NCBI RefSeq assembly: GCF_900113905.1
Contig: NZ_FORC01000007.1
Span: 1 to 64,000, forward strand
DNA length: 64,000 nucleotides
From: Phytopseudomonas argentinensis
Lineage (GTDB): Bacteria; Pseudomonadota; Gammaproteobacteria; Pseudomonadales; Pseudomonadaceae
Direction of reading: 5' to 3'
Positions 33,661 through 42,375 of the stretch are shown here, one piece after another. Within the stretch, counting starts at the first letter, position 1; each line of letters starts with the position of its first letter. The notes under the pieces are model-generated. The model saw only the letters and a program-made list of their open reading frames with translations, searched no databases and was not told the origin of the DNA. The position numbers and the translations under genes were made by a program.

Positions 33661-34798
33661 CCGCAGTAAGACCTCGCACTTGCTCCCTGACCTCACTGTC
33701 TACATCAGTCTGTGGATAACTATCCACTGCCGCTTGAAATCGCGCCTGTCGCGCGCTTCTATATATTTCCCGACTGTTGATCTTTAGCAACAGCGAATCA
33801 GCCGAGTGGGGATAAACGGCTGGCCCATCCCCAGATCACGTGGACGAGCTTGTGCATAAGCTGTCTGCATCTGGCTGCAGCCCAGATTCTGCAAGGGTTA
33901 CAGGCATCCGTACAAAAAACGTTCTATTTCAGCAAGTTGCCTGGAAGCTTACACACAACTACTGTGCAGTAGCGCGCTCACAAGCTGTGCATATGTCGCT
34001 ACCAGGCTCGCGAATAAAGGGCTGTAGCACGGCGATCATTTTTTGATCAAGGACAGAAAAGGCCGCTCCATCCACAGCCATCCCTAAGCGCGAATCAATA
34101 GCTGTGGAAATCCGTCCCCACAAGTCGGGGACGATGACGTGGATAAGCTGTAGGTATATACCTATACCCCTTGCCATCCGTGGCCTCTGGCATAGCGATG
34201 AAAAAATGATCGATGACGATTGAGTGGCAAGTTATCTACACACAGAAGCTGTGCGTTTAGCTGTGCATAACATGTTCGGCTAGCGCTGCAGCCCAGTATC
34301 CATGGCGCTCTTAAAGCAATGATCAATTATTGATCAGGGCCGAATGGGGTTCTGCTCTGAACATAGACTGAGGGTTATCAGGGGAGCAGTTGAACAACTC
34401 TCCGCAGGCTTTCCCCAAAGCAGGTGGATCAAGCTGTGCAAAAACTGTCGCTATATCGCTGCATGCTACTAAATCCGCGGCCTGCAGCCTATCGATCATA
34501 AATCGTACAGTTGCTTGTGTCGGTAAGGTTCGATCATAGGAGGCAACGAGCCACCCGAACTGTGTATAGAACTGTGGATAGCTTGTATAACTCTGCACGA
34601 ACCAACAGAAAACGTCGCCATATGCCGGCTGCTTTAAGCGCGTGGGGCAAGCCAGAAGCGACACCGGTGATGCCATGCCAGCAGGAGCGGTTGCACACAA
34701 TTACTGTGTGCGCCGTTGTGGATAAGCTGTTTGGTTAAGGCTATAGCCCAGGCATGGCGGGCCCTGATGGGCACCGCCCAGATTTTGACCAGTGCCAG
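33661..34798. other. 1.1-kb noncoding region with a cluster of DnaA-box-like sites
   Basis: No credible gene on either strand; the sequence is A+T-richer than its neighbours. The consensus TGTGNATAA occurs four times on the plus strand: 33711-33719, 33851-33859, 34262-34270 and 34717-34725. Near-matches occur at 33986 (TGTGCATAT), 34139 (GTGGATAAG), 34573 (TGTGGATAG) and inverted at 34231 (GTTATCTACA). Three sites sit in a related unit, ACACA...CTGTG... then TGTGNATA (about 33950-33995, 34233-34271 and 34692-34726). The phrases ATAAGCTGT and GCAGCCCAG recur near them. Two GATC dyads are at 34034-34048 and 34320-34336. Function is unknown: DnaA titration, an origin-like locus or a repeat-derived regulatory region are all possible. 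Confidence 0.6.
34320..34336. repeat. TGATCAATTATTGATCA palindrome
   Basis: Two 8-bp arms, perfect around a central T, inside the DnaA-box cluster. A related dyad, GATCA-N5-TGATC, is at 34034-34048. Confidence 0.6.
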
Positions 34799-35899
34799 TC
34801 AGTAATCGATGCTCACATCGTTACGCGGCACGCTGCAGCAGGACAGGATGTAACCCTCGGCCACGTCTTCGTCGGTGATCCCGCCGTTGTGCTCCATGTC
34901 CACGTCGCCAGCGGTCTTGAGCACCTTGCAGGTACCGCAGATGCCCATGCCGCATGCCTTGGGAATATGCAGACCAAGCTTGGCCGCCGCGGCGTGCACG
35001 GTTTCACCCGGGCCGACACGAATGCTCTTGCCGGTACTGGTAAAGGCCACCTGGTTGAGGTCGGCGGCCGGCACGTCCGGCGCATCGGCGGCCTGCTCGG
35101 CCAGCTCCTTGACCTCCTCGCGCACGTCGGCCGGCACCGGGCCGAAGGCCTCCTCGTGGTAACGGCTCATGTCGAAGCCCTTGGCTTCGAGCAGGCGCTT
35201 GACCGCGCTCATGTAGGGCGTCGGGCCGCAGCAGAAGATCTCCCGCTCCAGGTAGTCCGGCGCCATCAGTTCCAGCATCGGCTGGTTGAGATAACCACGG
35301 TAACCTGACCAGGCTTCGCCCAGACCATGCTTCTCGCAGATCACGTGCAGGCTGAAGTTATTGATCCGCGCGGCCATGTGCTCCAGCTCGCGGTGATAGA
35401 TGATGTCCTTTGGCGAGCGTGCGCTGTGCACGAACACCATGTCGACGTTGGCATTGGTGTCGTAGAACCAGCGAGCCATCGACATCACCGGGGTGATGCC
35501 CACGCCGCCGCTGAGAAACAGCACCTTGTCGGCGGGGAAATCAATGGCGTTGAACAGCCCTACCGGGCCGTGCACCGCCAGCTCCTGGCCTTCGCTCAGA
35601 TTGTCGTGCAGCCAGTTGGACACCTTGCCGCCCGGCACCCGCTTGATGGTGATGGAAAAGCTGTAGGGCACCGATGGCGAACTGGAGATGGTGTAGGAAC
35701 GCATCACCGGCTGGCCCTCGATCTCCAGCTCCAGGGTGACGAACTGCCCTGGTTTGAAGAAGAACAGCACCGGCTGGTCGGCCATGAAGCAGAAGGTGCG
35801 GACATCCCATGTTTCCTGGATGACCTTGACGCAGCGCACCACATGGCGGCCATTGCTCCAGGTCTGGGTAGTGACGGGATAGAGGAAGTCGTTCGACAT
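34799..35899 (-). CDS. gbcB: GbcB: reductase of glycine betaine monooxygenase
   Basis: A 366-residue flavin/iron-sulfur reductase feeding electrons from NAD(P)H to GbcA. It has an FAD domain with MRSYTISSSPS, an NAD domain with LSGGVGITPVMSMARWF and IFCCGPTPYM, and a C-terminal plant-type [2Fe-2S] ferredoxin domain with ACGMGICGTCKVLKTAG and LSCCSVP. The start MSNDFLYPVTTQTW at 35899 was chosen over an ATG 18 bp upstream. It is transcribed divergently from gbcA across a 354-bp gap. Confidence 0.94.
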   Translation of the reverse strand: MSNDFLYPVTTQTWSNGRHVVRCVKVIQETWDVRTFCFMADQPVLFFFKPGQFVTLELEIEGQPVMRSYTISSSPSVPYSFSITIKRVPGGKVSNWLHDNLSEGQELAVHGPVGLFNAIDFPADKVLFLSGGVGITPVMSMARWFYDTNANVDMVFVHSARSPKDIIYHRELEHMAARINNFSLHVICEKHGLGEAWSGYRGYLNQPMLELMAPDYLEREIFCCGPTPYMSAVKRLLEAKGFDMSRYHEEAFGPVPADVREEVKELAEQAADAPDVPAADLNQVAFTSTGKSIRVGPGETVHAAAAKLGLHIPKACGMGICGTCKVLKTAGDVDMEHNGGITDEDVAEGYILSCCSVPRNDVSIDY

Positions 35900-36253
35900 G
35901 TCGGTTCTCTCGCGCACGCAGGCCGCTCACCGGCCCTGTCTTTGCCGCGATTGTGCGCATGACACCTGGCGCTCATTTACCTGCCAGCGACATCGGCATG
36001 CTAACGGCGACCTGCCCCGTAGACACTGGCGTACCCAGTCGGGAAATGATTCGGCCATGTCGCCCATAGATAAGGTTCGCCCCGCGCCCGGCTCCACACT
36101 CGCCCCAAGCCGAACAGGATAAGAGCGTCAGCCGCAGCCCCTATGCAAAGCGCCATTCGGCAGGCGTTCCGGGGAGCGACGCGCCATCTTGCGTACCACC
36201 GCAATAGCCACTTTTACGGCGTTCGCCCCGCGCTCGCCATGAGGAGTTTTCCG
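35900..36253. promoter_or_regulatory. Divergent gbcB/gbcA control region
   Basis: 354 bp with no gene. It holds the two promoters and inverted half-sites GCGACA (35987-35992) and TGTCGC (36058-36063). In P. aeruginosa these genes are activated by GbdR in response to glycine betaine; whether these half-sites are its targets is inference. Confidence 0.45.
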
Positions 36254-37546
36254 ATGACCGTCACCTCTACGCTGAGCCTTGGCGACCCGCTGGATCCGGC
36301 CCGCGCCGCCGTTGCCGAAATGCTCCAGAACCGCGAGCGCACCTTCTCCCTGCCACAGCCGTTCTATAACGACGAGCGGGTGTTCCAGCTCGACATGCAG
36401 GAGATCTTCCACAAGGAATGGCTGATCGCCGGCATGACCTGCGAGATCCCCGCCAAGGGCAATTACCTGACTCTGCAGATCGGCAACAACCCGATCATCG
36501 TCATCCGCGGTGCCGAGGGCGTCGTGCATGCCTTCCACAACGTCTGCCGCCATCGCGGCTCGCGCCTGTGCACCAGCGAAAAGGGCAAGGTCGCCAAGCT
36601 GGTCTGCCCGTACCACCAGTGGACCTACGAAGTGGACGGCCGCCTGCTGTTCGCCGGCACTGAAATGGGCGCCGACTTCAACCTCGCCGATTACAACCTC
36701 AAGCCGGTGAACTGCAAGACCGCTGGCGGCTACATCTTCATTTCCCTGGCCGAGAACCCACCGGCCATCGACGAGTTCCTCGCCACCCTGGCGCACTACA
36801 TGGAACCGTACGACATGGAAAACGCCAAGGTGGCGGTACAGACCACGCTGTTTGAGAAAGCCAACTGGAAACTGGTGCTGGAGAACAACCGCGAGTGCTA
36901 CCACTGCAACGGCTCGCACCCCGAATTGCTCAACACCCTGCTGGAGTGGGACGACACCAACGACCCGCGCGCTAGCCAGGCCTTCAAGGATCACGTGGCC
37001 GAATCAGCGGCCAAGTGGGAAGCCGAGAAGATCCCCTACCTGCATGCCGGCTTCGGCCTGCGCAACCGCATCGTGCGCATGCCGCTGCTCAAGGGCACCG
37101 TGTCGATGACCATGGACGGCAAGCAGGGCTGCAACAAACTGATGGGTCGCATCCAGAACCCGGACCTGGGTTCGATGCGTATCCTGCACCTGCCGCATTC
37201 CTGGAACCACTGCATGGGTGACCACATGATCGTGTTCACCGTGTGGCCGATCAGTGCCCAGGAAACCATGGTCACCACCCGCTGGCTGGTGCACAAGGAT
37301 GCCGTCGAAGGGGTCGACTACGATGTGGCGCGCCTGCGTGAAGTCTGGGACGCCACCAATGACCAGGATCGCCGCCTGGCCGAAGAGAACCAGCGTGGCA
37401 TCAACTCCACCGCCTACCAGCCCGGCCCCTACTCGAAAACCTACGAGTTCGGCGTGGTCAATTTCATCGACTGGTACAGCGGGCGCATGCTCAACAACCT
37501 GGGCGCCGCCCCGGCGCCTTACCTGCGTGATGTAAAGGCGCAATAA
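36254..37546 (+). CDS. gbcA: GbcA: Rieske oxygenase of glycine betaine monooxygenase
   Basis: A 430-residue Rieske non-haem iron oxygenase that with GbcB demethylates glycine betaine to dimethylglycine and formaldehyde. The Rieske [2Fe-2S] site is CRHRGSRLC...CPYHQWTYEVDG (CxH and CxxH). The catalytic domain contains ENNRECYHCNGSHPELL with the iron-ligand His residues. GAGGAG at 36241-36246 fixes the ATG at 36254; the 111-bp upstream extension was rejected. A strong terminator follows. Confidence 0.95.
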   Translation: MTVTSTLSLGDPLDPARAAVAEMLQNRERTFSLPQPFYNDERVFQLDMQEIFHKEWLIAGMTCEIPAKGNYLTLQIGNNPIIVIRGAEGVVHAFHNVCRHRGSRLCTSEKGKVAKLVCPYHQWTYEVDGRLLFAGTEMGADFNLADYNLKPVNCKTAGGYIFISLAENPPAIDEFLATLAHYMEPYDMENAKVAVQTTLFEKANWKLVLENNRECYHCNGSHPELLNTLLEWDDTNDPRASQAFKDHVAESAAKWEAEKIPYLHAGFGLRNRIVRMPLLKGTVSMTMDGKQGCNKLMGRIQNPDLGSMRILHLPHSWNHCMGDHMIVFTVWPISAQETMVTTRWLVHKDAVEGVDYDVARLREVWDATNDQDRRLAEENQRGINSTAYQPGPYSKTYEFGVVNFIDWYSGRMLNNLGAAPAPYLRDVKAQ

Positions 37547-37566
37547 GCCGCTAAGGTGATATCGAC

Positions 37567-37603
37567 AGCCCCGCCAGCCCAGAGCTGGCGGGGCTTCTTT
37601 TTG
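37567..37603 (+). terminator. Rho-independent terminator after gbcA
   Basis: AGCCCCGCCAG (37567-37577) pairs perfectly with CTGGCGGGGCT (37585-37595), followed by TCTTTTTG. It lies 21 bp after the gbcA stop. Confidence 0.85.
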
Positions 37604-37857
37604 CGCGCGCCGCTGGCAGGCGGAGCGTGCGCCGGCGGATAACAAGCGCGCCGCCCGGCCTCGGTAACCACATCACTTCCCACGGCCAGAAAACCGGCAC
37701 CACTGCCGCTGCTTGCCGTTTGTTCGGCTTAGCAGAAGTTTTCACAGCATTTCACGCAACTAAGCGGAACAATCGGTTAGCCCCGGCCACAGGCGCATAC
37801 GCGGCTTTTACTGCAACGCGGCTCGGCCAAGCGCTTCCACTTCGCGAGGAACCTACC
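37604..37857. other. Leader upstream of the 1332-residue T3SS-linked gene
   Basis: No gene was seen. GGAACA (37766-37771), a 15-base spacer and CCAC (37787-37790) form a near-match to the P. syringae hrp box (GGAACC-N15/16-CCACNNA), but with A for C and no final A. The real start codon downstream is inferred as GTG at 37858, with GAGGAA 8 bp before it. Confidence 0.35.
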
Positions 37858-40800
37858 GTGAGCGTGAAACCACTGAGCAAAGGCCCCAACCAGCAGAACG
37901 ATGCCGACAGTCTGCGCTTCGACAACATCATGCAGCTGAGTCTCAAGGGCAAAGGCAACGCCAAGCCCAAGGAAGACCGCAAGGCAACCGACAACGAGCA
38001 GTGGCCACCCATTGACGAGACCCGGGTAGAAGCGCCCAGGGACGGCAATATCCGTTACCAGCTCGATGGCCAGGGTGTGGTGGTCGAGCGCTCGGTCAAC
38101 CCCGAGCTGTACAAGTTCCTGCTCAACCTGCACGCCCTCAACCAGTCGCCCGAGCAGAAGGCCCAGGTAGTCGCGGCGATGGGCGACGAGCACGCCATCG
38201 CCGACCGCAACACAGAGGTGCAGGACTGGGGCGACTACACCCAGTTCAAATGGCAGGGCAACCTGGAAGATGCCGAGGTGATCACCTACGTCACCGCGGA
38301 CGGTGAGACGGTCACCGTGTCAAAGGCCCTGACCCCCGAGCTGTTCCTCGAGGTGCAGCAGATCGGCCTGTCGCGCTACACCCTCGAACAGCGCGTCGCC
38401 GATGGCCGTGAGGTCGCCGGCCCCGACACCTATGTGGCCGAGCACGATATTGCCCTCTGGGGCGGCCCCGAGGAATTCGGCAATGGCGTCATCCAGTTCG
38501 AAACCAAGGATGGCAAGAAGTACGTGGTATCCGAACACGAGAACAAGGCGATGTACGACCGTGTCGCGGGGATGTGGAGCGACCACGTCAAAGGCGGCGA
38601 CTCGATCCAGAAACTGCGTGAGAAATACGACCTGCCCGACCTCGACAAGCTGGACCTGCTCGGCCAGAGCAGCGGCGAGAAGGCCAACAAGGACGACAAG
38701 GAAGAGATGACGGTGGTCGAGCTGGCCACCAAGAACCTGCTCGACAAGTACAAGAAGCTCATCGACGACGGCAAGGTCGGCAAGGACAGCGACATCTACA
38801 AGCTGGTCAAGGCCATCGAGGCCAAGGCGTCGATGGAGAGCGGCCACCGCATCACCCCCTACATCGAGGATCCGCGTGGCGGTAACACCACCTGGCGCAA
38901 GTTCGACAGCGATGGCGAAACCCTGAGTACCGAGGACATGCAGGACATCCTCAACGGCAACTCGGTGGATGAACTGCTCAGCGAGATGTTCACCAGCGGC
39001 AATGGCGAGAAGGACAAGATCGGCAAGGAGTACCAGGCCGAACTGGACAGCGCCATCGAGAAGATCAGCGGCGAAGACAAGACCAGGCTGGCGGACGAAC
39101 TCTACGACACCCTGACCAGCCTGGATTTCGTCCGGTACCTGGCGGACATGAAAGAGCAGGGTCTGGGCAGCGAGGGCCAGGCCGAGGTTGCCCGGCTCGC
39201 CTCCAGCCTGGAGCTGCTGGACCCGGAGCGCGCTCGCCAGGCCGAGTCGGCGCTCAAGCAGAACGGCATCCTGGTGGAGATCGATACCCTGGTCGGCGAC
39301 CCCGGTGCGATTCCCGACGAGTACAAGGAACTGGCCTACAAGGACATGGGCGCACTGATCAAGACCGTGCTCAAGTCCGCCGACATTCCGCGTCGGGTGC
39401 AGGACAGCATCGAGAAGTTCTACAACGAGCTGCTCAATGACAAGACCAAGATGGCCGATTTTGCCAAGCTCTCCGAGCAGCTCAATAACGGCACCATCAC
39501 CCAGGCCGACTTCGATAAGCAGCTGGAAACCAAGTACATTCCGGCGGAAGTCAGCAAGGACGACTTCACCAGGGCCATCGGCACGCTGAACCAGTACGGC
39601 GTGCTCGGCACCATTTCCGCATTCGGCTCCCTGGGCGGGGCGATCTACATGCTTTCGGCCAAGAATGGGCAGCTATCCGACGAGCCCCTGGAGCGCCTGG
39701 CCATCGCCAAGGATTTCATCACCTTCCTCAGTGGCGGTGCGCAATTCGAAAAAACCAAAATCTTCGACCTCTTCACCAAGACCAACACCGCCGAGCTGCT
39801 GGGCCTGAGCAAGACCCTGCCGGAAATCTGGGGCAAGGAAAACGGCACCCTTGGCAAGAAGGTCGAAGGCTTCCTGCGCGATCGCGGCATCAAGGGCATT
39901 CCCGATGCGGTGGAGAGCCGCGCCAACAGCGTGATCGAGCTGGGCTCGCTGAATGGCGGTGGCGGCGGCAGCGTACTCGATCAGGTGCGGCTTTCCGCCG
40001 AAGCCGCCGGTATCGGTCCACTAGACGATGCCGCGACTCGTGCCCTGCTCGATGACATCGTGCAACGCGCCGGCGGCAACCCACCCGACGACTACTCACG
40101 CTACAACAGCCTCAATCAGCTCGCCGACGAGCAGAACCTGGTCATAACCGAAGACACCATCAACCAGAGCATCGCCGAACGCCAGGCTGGGGCCGGGCTG
40201 GGGCAGGTCCCTGACGATGCCTCGGTTCGCGAGTTCGCCGACTTTCTCGATGAGGCGGCCAACCGCCCGCTGCCACCCTCGGTCACCTCCTCGGGCTATT
40301 CCAGCTACACCGATGCGGTGTCGACCATCTATGAAGATGCGGTGGAGTATTTCGAAGAGCGCAATATCACGCCGCCGAGTCGCGAATCCGTCGAGCGCGT
40401 GGTCAACCAGCGCATCGAGGAGTCCGGCCGCAGCGTGCCGGCGGCCAACGACCCGTTCGACGGCGACCTGCGCCTGGATGGCGACTCGATCAACCAGATG
40501 TTCGAGCACGACAACCGCACGCCACCGGCCGCCGAGGTGATCGACGATGCCGTCGAGCGCCTCAACGACACGGTGCGCAATGGCTCGGTGCAGGGCATCG
40601 TCGACACCGACACCATCAATAGCGCCCTGGGCGGCGCCGATACACCGTCGATAAAGCCCGGCCTGGCGGCGAAGATAGGCGGCACCCTGACCAAGGTGCT
40701 GGGCGTGGCGCCGGATATCCTCAGCGTCGCCGACATCGTCATGGGCGGCTTCACCATCAAGGATGCCATCGCCAACAACAGCGACCTGGGCAAGGCCGCT

Positions 40801-41856
40801 GGTGCCCTGCAGATCATCAGCGGCGTGGCGGGCACCACCGCCGGCGTCATCGGCACCGTCGGCCTGTTCGCCAGCATCGGTGCCCTGGCCGGCGCCACTG
40901 GCCCGCTGTTCCTGATCACCGCAGGGCTGGGGCTGATCGGCGGCATCATCGGCATCTTCGTCGATCACGAGAAGAAGCAGAAAGCCACCGACAAGGAAGG
41001 CCAGTGGTTCAAGGACCTCGCCGAACTCGGCCTGACCCAGGAGGACTGGGGCGACAAGCTCGAGTACGCCCGCTACAGCTTCTACGAATACGATGGTCGC
41101 GATGCGCCCGCAGGCCAGAGCATCTACGACTACCAGAAAGACGAATGGGAGCATTTCAAGGAAACGCCCCAGGAAGGCGGCTCGTCCATCAACCGCCTGG
41201 ACGACGACAAGCACATGGCCAAGTACGACAAGGCGTTCTACGAAGAGAACCGCGAGGTCATCCACACCATCCGCGAGCGCTGGGATGACTGGAACGGCAA
41301 GGACGCCATCGTCAGCAAGGACGACCTGGACAAAATCGTTGAGGGCGACGGCAGCGAAGAGGAGAAAGCAGCCGCGAAGTTCCTGCTCAACAACAGCGAA
41401 TTCTGGGAGCAACTCGATACCCAATGGGGCAAGGGCGGCCAGGACAACAAGGTCAGCACCAATGACCTCAACACCTGGCTGAAGATGGTCGGCGCTCACC
41501 AGGAGGATTACGGGCGCGCCTATTACGATGAACACAAGGACATCATCGAGACCATTCGCGAGCGCTGGGACGCCTGGAACGGCAAGGACGCCATCGTCAG
41601 CAGGGACGATCTGGATAAAATTTCCAAGGGCGACGGCAGCGAAGAGGAGAAAGCAGCGGCGAATTTCCTGCTCAACAATCAGGGCTTCTTCGATCAGCTC
41701 GACAACCTGGCCAAAAACGACAGGCGCGACGGCAAGATCAGCACCGGCGACCTGGAAACCTGGCTCGAGGCCATCGGCCTGGAGAAGACCGACAAGAGCG
41801 AGCTGACCTACAACCCCAACGACGACACGCCGGCCTGGCGCCAGATGCGTTTCTGA
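37858..41856 (+). CDS. Giant T3SS-associated protein, possible HrpK/NolX-type translocator (paralogue A)
   Basis: 1332 residues from a GTG start (S-V-K-P-L-S-K-G-P-N...) with GAGGAA 8 bp upstream; the frame is open 77 codons further but has no ribosome site there. There is no Sec signal; the N-terminus is Ser/Asn/Gln-rich as in T3 substrates. The middle is long, charged and helical. Residues about 938-1036 are Gly/Ala/Ile-rich and hydrophobic (ISGVAGTTAGVIGTVGLFAS and ITAGLGLIGGIIGIFVDH), able to insert in membranes. The C-terminus has two 95-residue repeats (1122-1216 and 1217-1311), each with RERWDxWNGKDAIVS.DDLDKI and a second Asp-rich loop like an EF-hand. The architecture recalls the HrpK/HrpF/NolX translocator group. 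It is paralogous to the protein at 46475-49864. Family assignment is inference. Confidence 0.55.
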   Translation: MSVKPLSKGPNQQNDADSLRFDNIMQLSLKGKGNAKPKEDRKATDNEQWPPIDETRVEAPRDGNIRYQLDGQGVVVERSVNPELYKFLLNLHALNQSPEQKAQVVAAMGDEHAIADRNTEVQDWGDYTQFKWQGNLEDAEVITYVTADGETVTVSKALTPELFLEVQQIGLSRYTLEQRVADGREVAGPDTYVAEHDIALWGGPEEFGNGVIQFETKDGKKYVVSEHENKAMYDRVAGMWSDHVKGGDSIQKLREKYDLPDLDKLDLLGQSSGEKANKDDKEEMTVVELATKNLLDKYKKLIDDGKVGKDSDIYKLVKAIEAKASMESGHRITPYIEDPRGGNTTWRKFDSDGETLSTEDMQDILNGNSVDELLSEMFTSGNGEKDKIGKEYQAELDSAIEKISGEDKTRLADELYDTLTSLDFVRYLADMKEQGLGSEGQAEVARLASSLELLDPERARQAESALKQNGILVEIDTLVGDPGAIPDEYKELAYKDMGALIKTVLKSADIPRRVQDSIEKFYNELLNDKTKMADFAKLSEQLNNGTITQADFDKQLETKYIPAEVSKDDFTRAIGTLNQYGVLGTISAFGSLGGAIYMLSAKNGQLSDEPLERLAIAKDFITFLSGGAQFEKTKIFDLFTKTNTAELLGLSKTLPEIWGKENGTLGKKVEGFLRDRGIKGIPDAVESRANSVIELGSLNGGGGGSVLDQVRLSAEAAGIGPLDDAATRALLDDIVQRAGGNPPDDYSRYNSLNQLADEQNLVITEDTINQSIAERQAGAGLGQVPDDASVREFADFLDEAANRPLPPSVTSSGYSSYTDAVSTIYEDAVEYFEERNITPPSRESVERVVNQRIEESGRSVPAANDPFDGDLRLDGDSINQMFEHDNRTPPAAEVIDDAVERLNDTVRNGSVQGIVDTDTINSALGGADTPSIKPGLAAKIGGTLTKVLGVAPDILSVADIVMGGFTIKDAIANNSDLGKAAGALQIISGVAGTTAGVIGTVGLFASIGALAGATGPLFLITAGLGLIGGIIGIFVDHEKKQKATDKEGQWFKDLAELGLTQEDWGDKLEYARYSFYEYDGRDAPAGQSIYDYQKDEWEHFKETPQEGGSSINRLDDDKHMAKYDKAFYEENREVIHTIRERWDDWNGKDAIVSKDDLDKIVEGDGSEEEKAAAKFLLNNSEFWEQLDTQWGKGGQDNKVSTNDLNTWLKMVGAHQEDYGRAYYDEHKDIIETIRERWDAWNGKDAIVSRDDLDKISKGDGSEEEKAAANFLLNNQGFFDQLDNLAKNDRRDGKISTGDLETWLEAIGLEKTDKSELTYNPNDDTPAWRQMRF
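41221..41790 (+). repeat. Tandem 285-bp coding repeat (95 residues x 2)
   Basis: Unit 1 (41221-41505) and unit 2 (41506-41790) are in frame and nearly identical over stretches such as AACGGCAAGGACGCCATCGT and GGCGACGGCAGCGAAGAGGA. They encode the two EF-hand-like modules of the preceding protein. The high nucleotide identity suggests recent duplication or gene conversion. Confidence 0.85.
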
Positions 41857-41861
41857 TAAAC

Positions 41862-41893
41862 CGGCGGGCTCCTGCCCTGCCAGGAGCCCGCCG
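41862..41893. terminator. Bidirectional hairpin between converging genes
   Basis: CGGCGGGCTCCTG (41862-41874) and CAGGAGCCCGCCG (41881-41893) form a perfect 13-bp stem with a 6-nt loop, between the giant plus-strand gene and minus-strand cdhB. There is no T-tract on either side. Confidence 0.7.
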
Positions 41894-41902
41894 ACACGCG
41901 TG

Positions 41903-42373
41903 CTAGCTTGCCGGCAAACCGATCAACCGGCCGACACAGGCAGAGCGCGGCAGCTCCTGCTGCGCCCCGGCCAGTTCCGTGACGCGACCTGCGATCTGCT
42001 CATGGAAGGCCGCCGAACGACCAGTGGCCGTGTCGACGTTCATCAGCATCTGCTCGCTTTCGGCCACCACCCGCCCGTCTTCGCAGCGTTCGACCAAATG
42101 GTGGATATGCAGGCGTTTGTGGTCATGACCGAGCAGCTGGGTACGCACCCGCAGCTCGACGCCAAGCTTCACCTCGGCGAGAAAGTTGAGGTGGCACTCC
42201 AGGGTGTAGAGCGTGTGCCCCGTACGGGCCCTGCCCGCTTCGTCCAAGCCGATAAGATCCATCAGCCCGTCGCTGGCAAAGCTGCAGATCAGCAGGTAAT
42301 AGGCATCGCGCAGGTGCCCGTTGTAGTCGACCCAGGCGGGCTGCACGGCGGTCTTGTAGGTGACGGGCAGCAT
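41903..42373 (-). CDS. cdhB: CdhB: betainyl-CoA thioesterase of carnitine catabolism
   Basis: A 156-residue hotdog-fold thioesterase (WVDYNGHLRDAYYLLICSFA with the Asp-Tyr-Asn-Gly-His active-site block, then TLECHLNFLAEVKLGVELRV). It would hydrolyse betainyl-CoA to glycine betaine, the last step of carnitine breakdown, so its product feeds GbcAB. It starts 2 bp after the cdhA stop. The specific role comes from the operon caiX-cdhCAB; the fold is clear on its own. Confidence 0.88.
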   Translation of the reverse strand: MLPVTYKTAVQPAWVDYNGHLRDAYYLLICSFASDGLMDLIGLDEAGRARTGHTLYTLECHLNFLAEVKLGVELRVRTQLLGHDHKRLHIHHLVERCEDGRVVAESEQMLMNVDTATGRSAAFHEQIAGRVTELAGAQQELPRSACVGRLIGLPAS

Positions 42374-42375
42374 GC

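Noticed and set aside
34323..34700. 125-codon minus-strand frame, and a 68-codon plus-strand frame at 33840-34046, in the DnaA-box region
   Set aside because: No ribosome site, no recognisable pattern, Cys-rich random-looking translation, and the frames run through the repeated units.
33661..34798. Plasmid or ICE replication origin with iterons
   Set aside because: No rep, par, integrase or mobilisation gene nearby, and the repeats are TGTGNATAA-centred rather than regularly spaced iterons.
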